Shown here piece by piece: positions 7,417-16,445 of a stretch of 64,000 nt of DNA. Both the position numbers and the translations under genes were made by a program. This stretch comes from Spirochaetales bacterium (GTDB lineage Bacteria > Spirochaetota > Leptospiria > Leptospirales > Leptonemataceae). The stretch lies in contig JABTUL010000001.1 of NCBI GenBank assembly GCA_015075425.1, forward strand, positions 1-64,000, written 5' to 3'. A model generated the notes under the pieces. That model was not told where the DNA came from, ran no database searches, and saw only the letters and a program-made list of their open reading frames with translations. Positions within the stretch are counted from its first letter, which is position 1. Every line of letters begins with the position of its first letter.

Positions 7417-8325
7417 ATGCCCGCATGCGTTATCTTGAATCCTTATTCCAATCGCTGGAATGCAAAAAGAAGGCGTAAGGAACTGGAAGCTGCTCTCCGG
7501 GCTGCGGGGATCGATTTTGTGATCCGGGAATCGGAAAGTCGGGGGCAACCGGTGGCTCTTGCCCGGACGGCTGTTCTTGAAGGTTTCACACCCATCATTG
7601 CTGCCGGAGGTGACGGAACAATTGGCGATGTAGTCAACGGCATGGCCCGTGCTGCCGGAGATGCCGGCGCAAGTATTGGACCGCTCGGAGTCATGGGACT
7701 CGGCACCGCGAACGATCTGATCTGCAATCTCAAGCTTCCTCTTGCTTTACCGGAAGCCGCAAAGGTGATCGCTGCCGGGGCGGTCAAGCACATGGATCTT
7801 TGCCGGGTAAATGATACGTATTTTGTAAACAATTCAGCAATCGGTCTTGAGCCCTATGTTACTTTGATTCAGCAGCGCATTGGATTTATCAGCGGTATCA
7901 CCCGTTATCTCGTGGCCGCCATCCGGGGTATTCTGGATCATCCAGTCTGGGAAGCGCACATCGAATGGCAAGGTGGTTCCTTTCATGGACCGATTTCCTT
8001 GCTGACCACAGGGAACTGCCCGCGTACGGGTGGTGTCTTTTTCATGACACCCCACGCTGATCCGTTCGATGGAAAACTAACTTTTGTTTATGGATACGGA
8101 AAGACACGGCTCCGGCTTTTCCAGCTTTTGCCTGACGCGATGAAGGCTGGTGCTGGAAACTATGTGGAAGCTCCGGAAATCCATGAGATTCACTCACCAT
8201 GGATCAAAGTCACACTGGATCGTCCTTCGCCGGCGCATGCCGATGGAGAAATTTTCGGGACCGACTTACAGAGTTTCCAGTATTCCATCCAGGCCGGTCG
8301 GCTGGCCCTTCTGGCCGGTCCCTGA
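7417..8325 (+). CDS. diacylglycerol kinase-like lipid kinase
   Basis: This 302-residue protein has the fold of bacterial DgkB/YegS-type lipid kinases. It shows the opening VILNPYSNR, the ATP-binding GGDGT (residues 64-68), and GLGTANDL, followed by the beta-sandwich domain ending in HADGEIF. These enzymes phosphorylate lipid hydroxyls such as diacylglycerol. It lies between a glycosyltransferase and a nucleotidyltransferase gene (1-base overlap with the latter, TGATG), which suggests it makes the phosphorylated lipid or polyol precursor for the same pathway. Confidence 0.85.
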   Translation: MPACVILNPYSNRWNAKRRRKELEAALRAAGIDFVIRESESRGQPVALARTAVLEGFTPIIAAGGDGTIGDVVNGMARAAGDAGASIGPLGVMGLGTANDLICNLKLPLALPEAAKVIAAGAVKHMDLCRVNDTYFVNNSAIGLEPYVTLIQQRIGFISGITRYLVAAIRGILDHPVWEAHIEWQGGSFHGPISLLTTGNCPRTGGVFFMTPHADPFDGKLTFVYGYGKTRLRLFQLLPDAMKAGAGNYVEAPEIHEIHSPWIKVTLDRPSPAHADGEIFGTDLQSFQYSIQAGRLALLAGP

Positions 8326-9086
8326 TGGACGCCATTGTCCTTGCCGCCGGAAAACCTGGACCTTCTGCGCCGCTCTACGCGCTTACGCGCGGTGATCCTA
8401 AAGCGCTCCTCAAGGTAGGCGGGCAGACAATGCTTGAACGAGTAGTCAGCGCCCTCGCAGATGCACCCTCAATCCAGCGCATCTATATCGTAGGGCTTGA
8501 ATATTCGAGCCGCAGTGGCAGACCAATCACCTGCCTTGCGGACCAGGGCGGGCTCTTTTCCAATGGAATGTATGCCTTAAAAAGGGCAGCGGCGGATCAA
8601 CCCTCAGCGGGCCAATTTCTGATTACTTCCTCTGATATTCCGGCTCTGCGAGCGGAGATGGTAGAATGGTTGATTGGCCAGGCGCGAGGCTACGATGATG
8701 ATATTTTTTATAATGTTATCAGTAAAGAAATTATGGAGAGGCGTTATCCGGGATCCGGACGGACCTATGTGCGCCTGAAAGGTCAGGAAGTCTGCGGCGG
8801 GGACCTGATTGTCGTTTCCGCGCGAATGATCAAGGAAAAGGAGGATCTGTGGCGGGGTCTTTTTGCCGCACGCAAGAATCCTTTTCGCCTTGCCGCTTTG
8901 ATTGGAATTCGCACACTGATCCTGTTTCTATTCCGGCAGCTGACCCTTGATGCAGCCGTTGCCGCCGTATCTTCCCGACTGGGCATTCGTGGTCGTGTCC
9001 TTTTGTGCCCCTTTGCGGAAATGGGAATGGATATTGATAAACCGGATCAGCTCAAAATCCTGGATAGAGATCTTTCGCCTCGATGA
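8325..9086 (+). CDS. sugar-phosphate nucleotidyltransferase-like protein (NTP_transferase fold)
   Basis: This is a protein of about 253 residues starting at ATG 8325. It opens with MDAIVLAAGKPGPS, then ALLKVGGQTMLERVV and FLITSSDIPAL, the layout of MobA/GlmU-like nucleotidyltransferases that activate a phosphorylated substrate with an NTP. The usual GxGxR loop is altered to GKPGPS, so activity is not certain. It has a hydrophobic stretch near residue 190 (LIGIRTLILFLFRQL). It is coupled to the lipid kinase before it and the PAP2 phosphatase after it (4-base overlap), consistent with making an activated head group. Confidence 0.7.
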   Translation: MDAIVLAAGKPGPSAPLYALTRGDPKALLKVGGQTMLERVVSALADAPSIQRIYIVGLEYSSRSGRPITCLADQGGLFSNGMYALKRAAADQPSAGQFLITSSDIPALRAEMVEWLIGQARGYDDDIFYNVISKEIMERRYPGSGRTYVRLKGQEVCGGDLIVVSARMIKEKEDLWRGLFAARKNPFRLAALIGIRTLILFLFRQLTLDAAVAAVSSRLGIRGRVLLCPFAEMGMDIDKPDQLKILDRDLSPR

Positions 9087-9613
9087 TGATGGACTGGTTT
9101 GCGCTTGACCGGGCTCTTGCTGGCAGGCTCAGGAGGAGATGCCGGCCGCGCTGGCTATTTGCCGCCCTTGCGCGTTCCGGTGATTCGTATGTCTTTTTTT
9201 TGTTGGCCGCTGCGGTATGGCAATGGGGCGATAAATTCAATCCGGCCCTCCCATCACTCGCTGTTTTTGTACTCCTGGCTATTATATTTACTTCCTTTAT
9301 TGTTTTATTTATTAAATGGGCTGTTCAAAGGGAGAGGCCTGCGGGCGACTGGGGTGGGATCTACCGCTCCCATGATCCTTACTCTTTCCCTTCCGGTCAT
9401 GCCAGCCGGGCGGGGCTGCTGGCGGTTCAGTCGCTGGGGGGTCCTTTGTGGCTGGCACTTCCGGTTTGCTGCTGGGCTTTACTGGTTTCTCTGGCGCGTA
9501 TAGTAATGGGCGTTCACTACCCGTCTGATGTTCTTGCCGGTTTTTTGCTGGGAATGGTCCTTGGAGCCATTCTGCACTTTTTCCGGCCGCTCCTTGCGCT
9601 GTATATGATTTGA
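9083..9613 (+). CDS. PAP2-family membrane phosphatase
   Basis: This is a 176-residue integral membrane protein with all three PAP2 motifs: KWAVQRERP (KxxxxxxRP), PSGH, and SLARIVMGVHYPSD (SRxxxxxHxxxD). About five hydrophobic segments surround them. Such enzymes remove phosphate from phosphatidic acid, phosphatidylglycerol phosphate or polyprenyl diphosphates on the outer face of the inner membrane. In this operon it could finish a phosphorylated lipid intermediate or recycle the carrier. It overlaps both neighbours by four bases. Confidence 0.9.
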   Translation: MMMDWFALDRALAGRLRRRCRPRWLFAALARSGDSYVFFLLAAAVWQWGDKFNPALPSLAVFVLLAIIFTSFIVLFIKWAVQRERPAGDWGGIYRSHDPYSFPSGHASRAGLLAVQSLGGPLWLALPVCCWALLVSLARIVMGVHYPSDVLAGFLLGMVLGAILHFFRPLLALYMI

Positions 9614-10476
9614 CAGGTATCGCGCAAGGGACTCCTTGCCCGCGTATGGCATTCGGGCAGGTACACCTGCATTCCGCCGCGTCTGATGGAACCATCCTTC
9701 CGGAAATGCTTGCTGAACTTGATTTTGCCGCGCTGACTGATCACGATACCTTCGCCGGCCTGGACCTTTTTCGGGATGCTCCCACACAAATGATTGCCGG
9801 CATTGAACTGTCTGTCCTTTATAAGGGAAATAAGTTTCACGTAGTTATACTCGAACCTCGACCCTCAGGGGACCTTTTTGATCTTCTGCGCGACTTGCGC
9901 TATCAGCGTGAAGTGAAAGTGCAACACTTCCTACGGAAAATGGAGGCTCACGGTTTCCGGCTTTCGACTTTTCCTTTTGCCTGGCCCGGGATTCACAAGC
10001 GCTGGCTCATCGAACAGCTTCTGCGCGATCCGCTCAATGGAGAGCTGGTCGAGCGCCTTGGTCTTCAGGGCCCCAAAGATTTTAAAAAACGTTTTGTTCC
10101 TGATTCTTTAGATTTTACGCCCCGGGGTGTGGCTCTGGAGCAGGTGCGAAAAAGTTGCAATGGCATTTTTATTCTCGCTCATCCCGGAGCATCGCTGGAT
10201 CTTAAAGTGATAGAGAATGTGCAGCTCGTGAAAGAAGTATGCCGGACATTTGGCTTTCACGGGCTGGAAGTCGTTACGCGCCGGCACAGCGAGTCGGATT
10301 CCCATGAGGCCCGTTTGATTGCCCGCGAACTGAATCTTGTGGCAGTAACCACAAACGATGTGCACGCACCCCAGGATCTTTTGAGTAACTGCACCTCACG
10401 GATGGAGCTGGATGCCCTGTATGAACGCAGCAATTGCGTGAGGGCTGATTGGAGTATTTTATTACATGAAGATTGA
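9610..10476 (+). CDS. PHP-domain metal-dependent phosphoesterase
   Basis: This is a protein of about 288 residues, or 276 if it starts at ATG 9646 rather than the overlapping TTG 9610. PHP motifs are clear: VHLHSAASDGT (HxH plus D), LTDHDTF, and later HPGA and TTNDVHAP. These residues coordinate the metal cluster of PHP phosphoesterases. The substrate could be a nucleotide or a phosphorylated sugar intermediate of the operon. The stop overlaps the next gene by 11 bases. Confidence 0.85.
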   Translation: MTGIAQGTPCPRMAFGQVHLHSAASDGTILPEMLAELDFAALTDHDTFAGLDLFRDAPTQMIAGIELSVLYKGNKFHVVILEPRPSGDLFDLLRDLRYQREVKVQHFLRKMEAHGFRLSTFPFAWPGIHKRWLIEQLLRDPLNGELVERLGLQGPKDFKKRFVPDSLDFTPRGVALEQVRKSCNGIFILAHPGASLDLKVIENVQLVKEVCRTFGFHGLEVVTRRHSESDSHEARLIARELNLVAVTTNDVHAPQDLLSNCTSRMELDALYERSNCVRADWSILLHED

Positions 10477-11830
10477 TTTAGTGTTTCGAACCGTAGGCGA
10501 AAGGACGAGCCAGCTGGCTCTGGAGCTGGCCCAAAAGCATATCCAGCCTGATACGGTGCATTTGATTGAAAATGTTCGGCCCTTTCCGCTGGCGGTACGG
10601 AGGATGCTGGAGATAGACTACCAGTGTGATTACGTAGTATTTATGGATGCGGACTGCATTGTCCTTGAGGATATGCGGCCCTTTCTGGAAAGCAATTCCC
10701 AGCCGTTTATTGATTGTTACCTGCTGGATCGGTTCCGGGGACGGGTACACTGCGGCATTCATATTACCCGCCTGGATGTGGTCCGGGCCATGCAAAAGAT
10801 CCAGCTTCCCGATCATGATCGACAATTGATTCTACGTCCTGAGTCGCGGTTACGCAATCTGGCACTTAATCAACTGGGGCTGGAGAAGACTTTCAAAAGT
10901 TTTAAGATTTTACACGATTTTTTTCAATACTATTGTGATATATTTTCCAAGTACGCATTGCGAGAGCTGAAAAGCCGCGAAGGGACATGGAAGGTGAAGT
11001 TCGATGCCAGTTTACACTGGTCACGTGGCGACGATCTGGATCGTAAAGTGGCCTTTGCGGCAATCGAATCGGTGCGCCGGCAACTTGGTGGCAACCCCGA
11101 CAGTGAATCTCTGGCCGACTATCTGGGCCGGTTGCCGGAAACAGCGCGCAGTGAGGTGAGTTCTTTAGGAATCACAGAAAAGAATCCTTTAACCATGTCT
11201 GAAATTGAGGAGACGGCTTCGCGTTCAGAAATTCAGGAAAGCTTTAGAGCCAGTCCGCAGAAGGTGTTTGGCATTGGTCTGGGGCGGACGGGAACCAAAA
11301 GCCTCTCTCTGGCCCTTGATGTTCTGGGAATCATTGTCATCCATTATCCCATCAGTGAGACGATCTACCAGGAGATGACTTCCGGGAATTTCCAGTTCTC
11401 CATTCTACAAGAATTCGACGGGATCACAGATATCACGGTGGCGGCCTTCTTTCGTGAGCTGGATGAGCTTTACCCCGGCAGCAAATTTGTTCTTACTGTA
11501 CGTGAGGAAGCCGGCTGGCTTAAATCCATGGAGGAGCACTGGAGCAACAAACCCATCCACGATCATGAAGGAGGCCCGTCAGAAACGCAGATGAAGATCC
11601 GGCGATTCCTGCGAGCTACCGTCTATGGCATTTACACTTATTCCCGACAACGATTGCGTAATGTACACAGACAGCATGAAAAAGATGTCCGGGAATACTT
11701 TAAGGATAAAGATAATTTGCTAATAATGGATATTACCCGGGGCGATGGCTGGGACCGGCTCTGTCCATTTCTGGGTTTGCCGGTGATTGATGCTCCTTTT
11801 CCCTACGTGAACAAAAAAGATGGTCTCTGA
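10466..11830 (+). CDS. glycosyltransferase-sulfotransferase fusion protein
   Basis: This is a 454-residue two-domain protein. The first 200 residues look like a GT-A glycosyltransferase (YVVFMDADCIVLEDM near residue 60, a DxD-type site). After a linker near 250, FGIGLGRTGTKSLSLALDVLG is the 5'-phosphosulfate-binding loop of a Sulfotransferase_4-type domain; FVLTVREEAGWLKSMEEHW follows and carries the 3'-phosphate-binding Arg/Ser pattern. The predicted role is to add a sugar and then a sulfate from PAPS to a cell-surface glycan. A cysC gene elsewhere in the window could make PAPS. I have not seen this fusion described. Confidence 0.7.
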   Translation: MKIDLVFRTVGERTSQLALELAQKHIQPDTVHLIENVRPFPLAVRRMLEIDYQCDYVVFMDADCIVLEDMRPFLESNSQPFIDCYLLDRFRGRVHCGIHITRLDVVRAMQKIQLPDHDRQLILRPESRLRNLALNQLGLEKTFKSFKILHDFFQYYCDIFSKYALRELKSREGTWKVKFDASLHWSRGDDLDRKVAFAAIESVRRQLGGNPDSESLADYLGRLPETARSEVSSLGITEKNPLTMSEIEETASRSEIQESFRASPQKVFGIGLGRTGTKSLSLALDVLGIIVIHYPISETIYQEMTSGNFQFSILQEFDGITDITVAAFFRELDELYPGSKFVLTVREEAGWLKSMEEHWSNKPIHDHEGGPSETQMKIRRFLRATVYGIYTYSRQRLRNVHRQHEKDVREYFKDKDNLLIMDITRGDGWDRLCPFLGLPVIDAPFPYVNKKDGL

Positions 11831-13007
11831 GTCTGGAAAAAACCTGCTTACGGTTTTCCTCAGCTTATTTCTGGTTATTCTGATGGTCGAGATCCTGCTG
11901 CGGATTGGCCCGTCCTATCCAGCGCTTCTACAATATGATCCGGTTCTCGGAGTCCGCTTTTTACCCGGAGCAGAGGGTTACTTCTCCAAGGAAGGCTCAA
12001 GCTACGTAAAGATCAACCGCCAGGGGTTTCGCAATCCCGAATTTCCACAAGAGAAAGGGCCCGGTGAAGTGCGTATTGGAATTCTGGGTGATTCCTTTGT
12101 AGCCGCTCTTCAGGTCGAGGAAGATCAGAATTTTACCCGGCTGCTGGAAAATGAGCTGAAGCGCTGTCAGCCTGCCGTTCGGGTGGTCAATCTGGGTGTT
12201 CCGGGCTATGGCACTGTTCAGGAGTACCTGCTTTCACAGCAAATTCGCGATCTGAAGTTTGACTGGTTGATTCTTTCTTTCTATCCTGGCAATGACCTGA
12301 TCAATAACAGTCCTTTACTATCCGGTGCAGAAATCCGGCCCCATTTTGATCCAGTAAAAAACGAGTTTGATTTTTCCTTTCAGGGCCGTGAGGACTTTCG
12401 TGTATTCAGCTCAAGGCTCTATTTGCGACTGGCCCGCATCGCACGCTACTCCTACATTGCCCGCCATACCCTGCGCGCCATTTACCGCATGATCTCCGCC
12501 GAGGCATCGCCGCCGCAGGAAGATACGGGTGCCAGCTGTGCGAAAGAGACGGGTATCCAGCGTACGTTGCTTCGCGAAAATCGAGCAGGGACGTATCAAG
12601 AGCCGCGTACAGAAGAGTGGCGCCAGGCCTGGCAGGCCACGGAGACGCTTCTTTTTCGATTGCACACGGAGTCCCGGGAGCGCGGTATGCAGTTTGCGCT
12701 TTTGAGCTTGAGTGCGCCCGTGCAGGTTTTTCCTCATCGGGAACTCCGATCCTGTCTGGCACGGAACTTAAATGAACCGGATCTACACTATCCCAATCGA
12801 CGGCTGGCAGAGTTCAGCCGGCGTCGTGGCATCCCTTTTCTGGACGTCCTTCCTGGCATGGAACGTGCGCTGGAACAAAATAGCGCCATTTACTTTCATG
12901 GGTTTGGAGAGCGTCTGGGTACGGGTCACTACAATGAGGAGGGTCATCGCCTGGTGGCAAGCGAGCTTGCTTTGTTTCTGCGACCGGCCATCTGCAAAGA
13001 GCGGTGA
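11820..13007 (+). CDS. membrane-anchored SGNH-hydrolase-like protein
   Basis: This is a 395-residue protein with an N-terminal membrane anchor (LLTVFLSLFLVILMVEILL). The SGNH blocks are ILGDSFVAALQV (block I, nucleophile Ser), NLGVPGYGTVQEY (block II), LSFYPGNDL (block III) and a C-terminal GTGHYNEEGH (block V, His). This layout matches periplasmic acyl-esterases or O-acetyltransferase partners acting on glycans (AlgJ/X-like). It overlaps the upstream fusion gene by 11 bases and the downstream ABC exporter by four. Confidence 0.8.
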   Translation: MVSESGKNLLTVFLSLFLVILMVEILLRIGPSYPALLQYDPVLGVRFLPGAEGYFSKEGSSYVKINRQGFRNPEFPQEKGPGEVRIGILGDSFVAALQVEEDQNFTRLLENELKRCQPAVRVVNLGVPGYGTVQEYLLSQQIRDLKFDWLILSFYPGNDLINNSPLLSGAEIRPHFDPVKNEFDFSFQGREDFRVFSSRLYLRLARIARYSYIARHTLRAIYRMISAEASPPQEDTGASCAKETGIQRTLLRENRAGTYQEPRTEEWRQAWQATETLLFRLHTESRERGMQFALLSLSAPVQVFPHRELRSCLARNLNEPDLHYPNRRLAEFSRRRGIPFLDVLPGMERALEQNSAIYFHGFGERLGTGHYNEEGHRLVASELALFLRPAICKER

Positions 13008-14698
13008 TGCGAACGAGCCAGGCCATGCGCTCCATTGCCCGGGCAGAGCGCGGGCAGGTCGGTGGCCTGATAGCAGTCAGCATTTTTGTGGCCCTGACGG
13101 AAGCGCTGGGTCTGTCCCTCATCGTGCCGATTCTTGAGTTTGCCACGGGAGGTCAGAGCCAGCAGGGGATTGGCCGCTGGATTTCTCCCGCGCTCCAGGC
13201 CGCTGGACCACGGGCTGTCTATGTAACGATTTTCATGGGATTCGTTTTGTTTTTCTTTCGCGCGGCACTCAAGATACTGCAGGCTTATCTCAAAAATCAG
13301 TTTGTCTGGCGGACAGCGGAACGCTGGGGAAATGCTGTTCTGTCCGGTTATCTGCATGAGCCGCGGCTTTATGACAGAAATGAGAGGCGGGGTGTCCTTT
13401 TTCACAATGTTATGGATGAGACGGCCATTGCGGCCAGTTGTTTACTTAAAATAATAGAGTATATGATTAAGGTAATTCTTTCCTTGTTTCTGGCCGCAAG
13501 CCTCCTGCTAACCGATGCCCGGATTGCAGCCCTTATCCTCCTTTACTGCCTTCTTGTCTTTCTGCTGCTGCGCCGCAGCACCCGGCAGGCATCCCTGAGT
13601 CAGGGCAGAAGCAAGGTGGAGCTCTTTCAGGACCTGAGCGCTTCTGTTTCAGAAATCCTGAACAATCACGAGACGATCAAGGCTTTTGCGCTTGAAGAGC
13701 GATTTCTAAAGAATTTCCAGCAGAAAAATCAAAGGGCGCGGGCTTTGCAAATTCGCATGAATACAATGAGAGCTCTTCCTCCGCCACTTCTTGAACTGGG
13801 ACTCATTTTTATCCTTTTTGTTGTATTCCTTTTTTCCGAGACGCTTACCGGAGCAAAACAAGAGTCTTTGATTCCGGTGCTTGGTATGTTCCTCATTGTT
13901 TCGCAGCAATTGCTCAATTATTTTAGTGCGCTCATTTCTGAGCGAATCAATCTCTATCAACTCATGCCTTCTCTGCTGCTTGTCGAAGGCCTGTCACGAG
14001 ATCGTCAGGAGAAAAGCAAACCGGAAGTCAGAAGAACCATGCCCCCATTTGCTGAAAAAATCGAGTTCCAGAGCGTTTCTTTCGCCTATCCAGGCCGTCG
14101 GATTTTTGAAAATTTTCAGCTCAGTATCCAGAAAAACCAGACAGTGCTGATTGTTGGTCCGTCTGGCTCGGGCAAATCAACTCTGATCGCATTACTCATG
14201 GGATTTTTAAAGCCCGATCAGGGAAAGATTTTGCTCGATGATCAGGATTTACAGAGCTATGATCCGGGAAGCTGGCGGCAACAGATCGCTTACACCGGCC
14301 AGAATGTTCAGCTTTTTCATGGAACACTTGAGGAAAACATAGTAATTGGAAGGAACAATGCCCCGCCATCTGCCCTTGCCCGTGCCGTGCAGGACGCCGG
14401 TCTTGAGACTTTTATTGAAACTCTCCCGGAAGGAATGAAAACCCAGGTGGGTGAGGGTGGTCTGATGCTTTCCGGTGGACAGCGGCAACGAATCGCTATA
14501 GCCCGTGCGCTTCTGCGCGAGAGCCCCATTCTCATTTTTGATGAAGCAACTTCTGCGCAGGATACGGCAGGAAATCAGGCCATGCGCGAAACCATCGCTC
14601 GCTTTCGCAAAGAGAAAACCATTCTTATCATCAGTCACCGGGAAGACCTGGTGGAAGAGCCGGATCAGACAGTGAGGCTGGGATATGGAAAAAGATAA
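13004..14698 (+). CDS. ABC exporter (fused TMD-NBD, MsbA-like)
   Basis: This is a 564-residue half-transporter. Six membrane helices lie in the first 330 residues. The nucleotide-binding domain has Walker A GPSGSGKST (near 385), signature LSGGQRQRIA (near 489), Walker B ILIFDEATS (near 508) and the switch ISHRED. The protein would work as a homodimer. Position inside the glycan gene train suggests export of the lipid-linked product across the inner membrane. Substrate specificity cannot be read from sequence. Confidence 0.9.
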   Translation: MMRTSQAMRSIARAERGQVGGLIAVSIFVALTEALGLSLIVPILEFATGGQSQQGIGRWISPALQAAGPRAVYVTIFMGFVLFFFRAALKILQAYLKNQFVWRTAERWGNAVLSGYLHEPRLYDRNERRGVLFHNVMDETAIAASCLLKIIEYMIKVILSLFLAASLLLTDARIAALILLYCLLVFLLLRRSTRQASLSQGRSKVELFQDLSASVSEILNNHETIKAFALEERFLKNFQQKNQRARALQIRMNTMRALPPPLLELGLIFILFVVFLFSETLTGAKQESLIPVLGMFLIVSQQLLNYFSALISERINLYQLMPSLLLVEGLSRDRQEKSKPEVRRTMPPFAEKIEFQSVSFAYPGRRIFENFQLSIQKNQTVLIVGPSGSGKSTLIALLMGFLKPDQGKILLDDQDLQSYDPGSWRQQIAYTGQNVQLFHGTLEENIVIGRNNAPPSALARAVQDAGLETFIETLPEGMKTQVGEGGLMLSGGQRQRIAIARALLRESPILIFDEATSAQDTAGNQAMRETIARFRKEKTILIISHREDLVEEPDQTVRLGYGKR

Positions 14699-15770
14699 CT
14701 GGCTTGAAACACTGACTGTCGCAGATCTCCCGGCTTTGCATGAAGCTCTGCTCTCGCGATTTGGGGTGACTTACGCAAGGCTCTGCGCGGCCATCACACA
14801 CAAAGGCATCCTCCTTGAAGGTCGCATCAATCGGGACAGTGCTCTGCGGGCCATTCGTTATGCGCTGGCTCATAAGAAAGATAGGAAATTGTACTTTATT
14901 TCTGATTGTCTGGACGATTCCTGGCCCGCGCTTTCTACTACGGATGCAGCAGAAATTCGCATAGAGCTTTCCCGTGCGGGAATTCTTGAAATTGCCGACT
15001 TAAGTACAATTCTATCTCCGCAGACCTCGTTACTCCTTGTGGTTTGCAATTCGGATCAATTCTTACTCGAAGCCCTGCGCCACTGCCATGATAGGGGCAT
15101 TGCTTACCTCATGCCGCAAATAACCCATCCCGCTGCTCGCTATTTTGAGCGCAATGATCGGGCCCGGCAGATTTTGCGGGAAGAAAGCAGGCTACCGCTG
15201 AAAAAATTTGACCTTTACGATTTTGAAATGATCATTCAAGCACTGGAGATTACCCGGAAACTTCCCGGCGACTATCTGGAAATTGGTGTGTATCAGGGGC
15301 GCAGTGCACGAGTGGCCCTGTCCTACATGCGGGCCGCGGGAATACAGCGCAAATCCTATTTTCTGGATACTTTCAGTGGTTTTGATTATCCTGAAGCCAG
15401 AGAGGCAGCGGATTCCTACTGGGCCGGTCGGCATGGCGATGGCGGTCTAACCTCTGTAAGCAATCAACTTTCCAGTTTTCAACATTTTGAACTGGTGCAG
15501 AGTAATATCATTCGCGACGCATTGCCTGCTGCGGTCTCCGCCATTGCCCTGGCGAATATTGATGTGGATCTCTATGATGCGACCCGGGCTGCCTTAAGCA
15601 AAGTTAGCGAGCGACTGGTGCCGGGGGGCATCATGATTGTTGAAGATGCGGGCCATACGCCGCTGCTTGGTGGAGCATTTCTGGCCACAGAAGAGTTTCT
15701 GGAGGAAAATGCCGATTTTTATCCGGTTCAGCTTCCTTCCGGTCAATGCTATTTGATTCGTATGAGTTAG
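14685..15770 (+). CDS. TylF/MycF-type O-methyltransferase with an unknown N-terminal domain
   Basis: This is a 361-residue protein. Residues from about 190 form a TylF-type SAM-dependent methyltransferase: GDYLEIGVYQGRSARVAL (SAM loop), YFLDTFSGFDYPE, ANIDVDLYDATR (metal-binding Asp residues) and GGIMIVEDAGHTP. TylF enzymes methylate sugar hydroxyls. The first 180 residues are a mixed alpha/beta domain that I do not recognise. It overlaps the exporter gene by 14 bases and ends the gene train. The likely job is to O-methylate a sugar of the glycan. Confidence 0.8.
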   Translation: MEKDNWLETLTVADLPALHEALLSRFGVTYARLCAAITHKGILLEGRINRDSALRAIRYALAHKKDRKLYFISDCLDDSWPALSTTDAAEIRIELSRAGILEIADLSTILSPQTSLLLVVCNSDQFLLEALRHCHDRGIAYLMPQITHPAARYFERNDRARQILREESRLPLKKFDLYDFEMIIQALEITRKLPGDYLEIGVYQGRSARVALSYMRAAGIQRKSYFLDTFSGFDYPEAREAADSYWAGRHGDGGLTSVSNQLSSFQHFELVQSNIIRDALPAAVSAIALANIDVDLYDATRAALSKVSERLVPGGIMIVEDAGHTPLLGGAFLATEEFLEENADFYPVQLPSGQCYLIRMS

Positions 15771-15795
15771 GTTTTTTTAGATCTGACTTTCGCAG

Positions 15796-15837
15796 CCTGT
15801 AAAGAGTATTGACAATCTACCTGTTACAGGATACCCT
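15796..15837 (+). promoter_or_regulatory. promoter with flanking dyad
   Basis: TTGACA (15809-15814) and TACCCT (15832-15837) have a 17-base spacer, 18 bases before ATG 15855. A perfect 7-bp inverted repeat, CCTGTAA (15796-15802) and TTACAGG (15824-15830), brackets the -35 box and could be an operator. Confidence 0.4.
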
Positions 15838-15854
15838 GGCCTGGTCTCATCTTT

Positions 15855-16445
15855 ATGAAAAAGCATGGCATTGTCCAAATATGTGTTATTGCTTTACTTT
15901 CCTGCACTCAATCGCCTCCAGCGAAAATTCTCTCCGGCCCCTGGAGCTATCGCTCCGGAAATGAGCCGCAGGGCAGGGGATGCACGGTGGCAACAGGCTG
16001 GAGCCAGTGCGTTTGGGAGAACAGATCGGAATTCCTCTTCCAGAAAATGGCTGTAAAAGTACCCGTCCGTGCCAGTCTGCAATTTATGTCTGTGGATCAG
16101 CTGGTTGCCCTCTATGTAAATGACTCCTTTGTATTTAGTGCCGGGGATCTGGACAGCCCTTCCGGCCAGCTCACCACCGGAAATACGTTGCACCTGGTCG
16201 ATCTACCGTCCGGTCAACTGGAGCTATGTTTTAAGATTTATGCGCCAGGTGCCTTTCCCGCTGTTGTGGGTGACATCCTTCTGGACAGAGAAGGTATTTT
16301 GATCCGGAATTTGATCAAGAAGGAAGCGGCAACGGTCACAGGTAATTCATTTTGCTTTTTCTACGGTTATACTTCCTTTTTTTGCTTGGCGCTGCTACCC
16401 AGCATGCCCTCGCTAACGACATGCAAAGCTTGCTTGATGAGGTAA
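15855..16445 (+). pseudogene. truncated 7TMR-DISM-like lipoprotein
   Basis: This is a 196-residue product with a lipoprotein leader (IVQICVIALLSCTQSPPA). Its jelly-roll-like domain (ASLQFMSVDQLVALYVNDSF, then SGQLELCFKIYAPGAFP) resembles the extracellular part of the 7TMR-DISM kinase at 19541-21451. After RNLIKKEAATV a first hydrophobic segment begins (SFCFFYGYTSFFCLALL) and the frame ends soon after, inside the start of the mntA-like gene. It looks like a 7TM sensor gene that lost its 3' part where the toxin-antitoxin pair now lies. A genuine short lipoprotein is the alternative. Confidence 0.45.
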
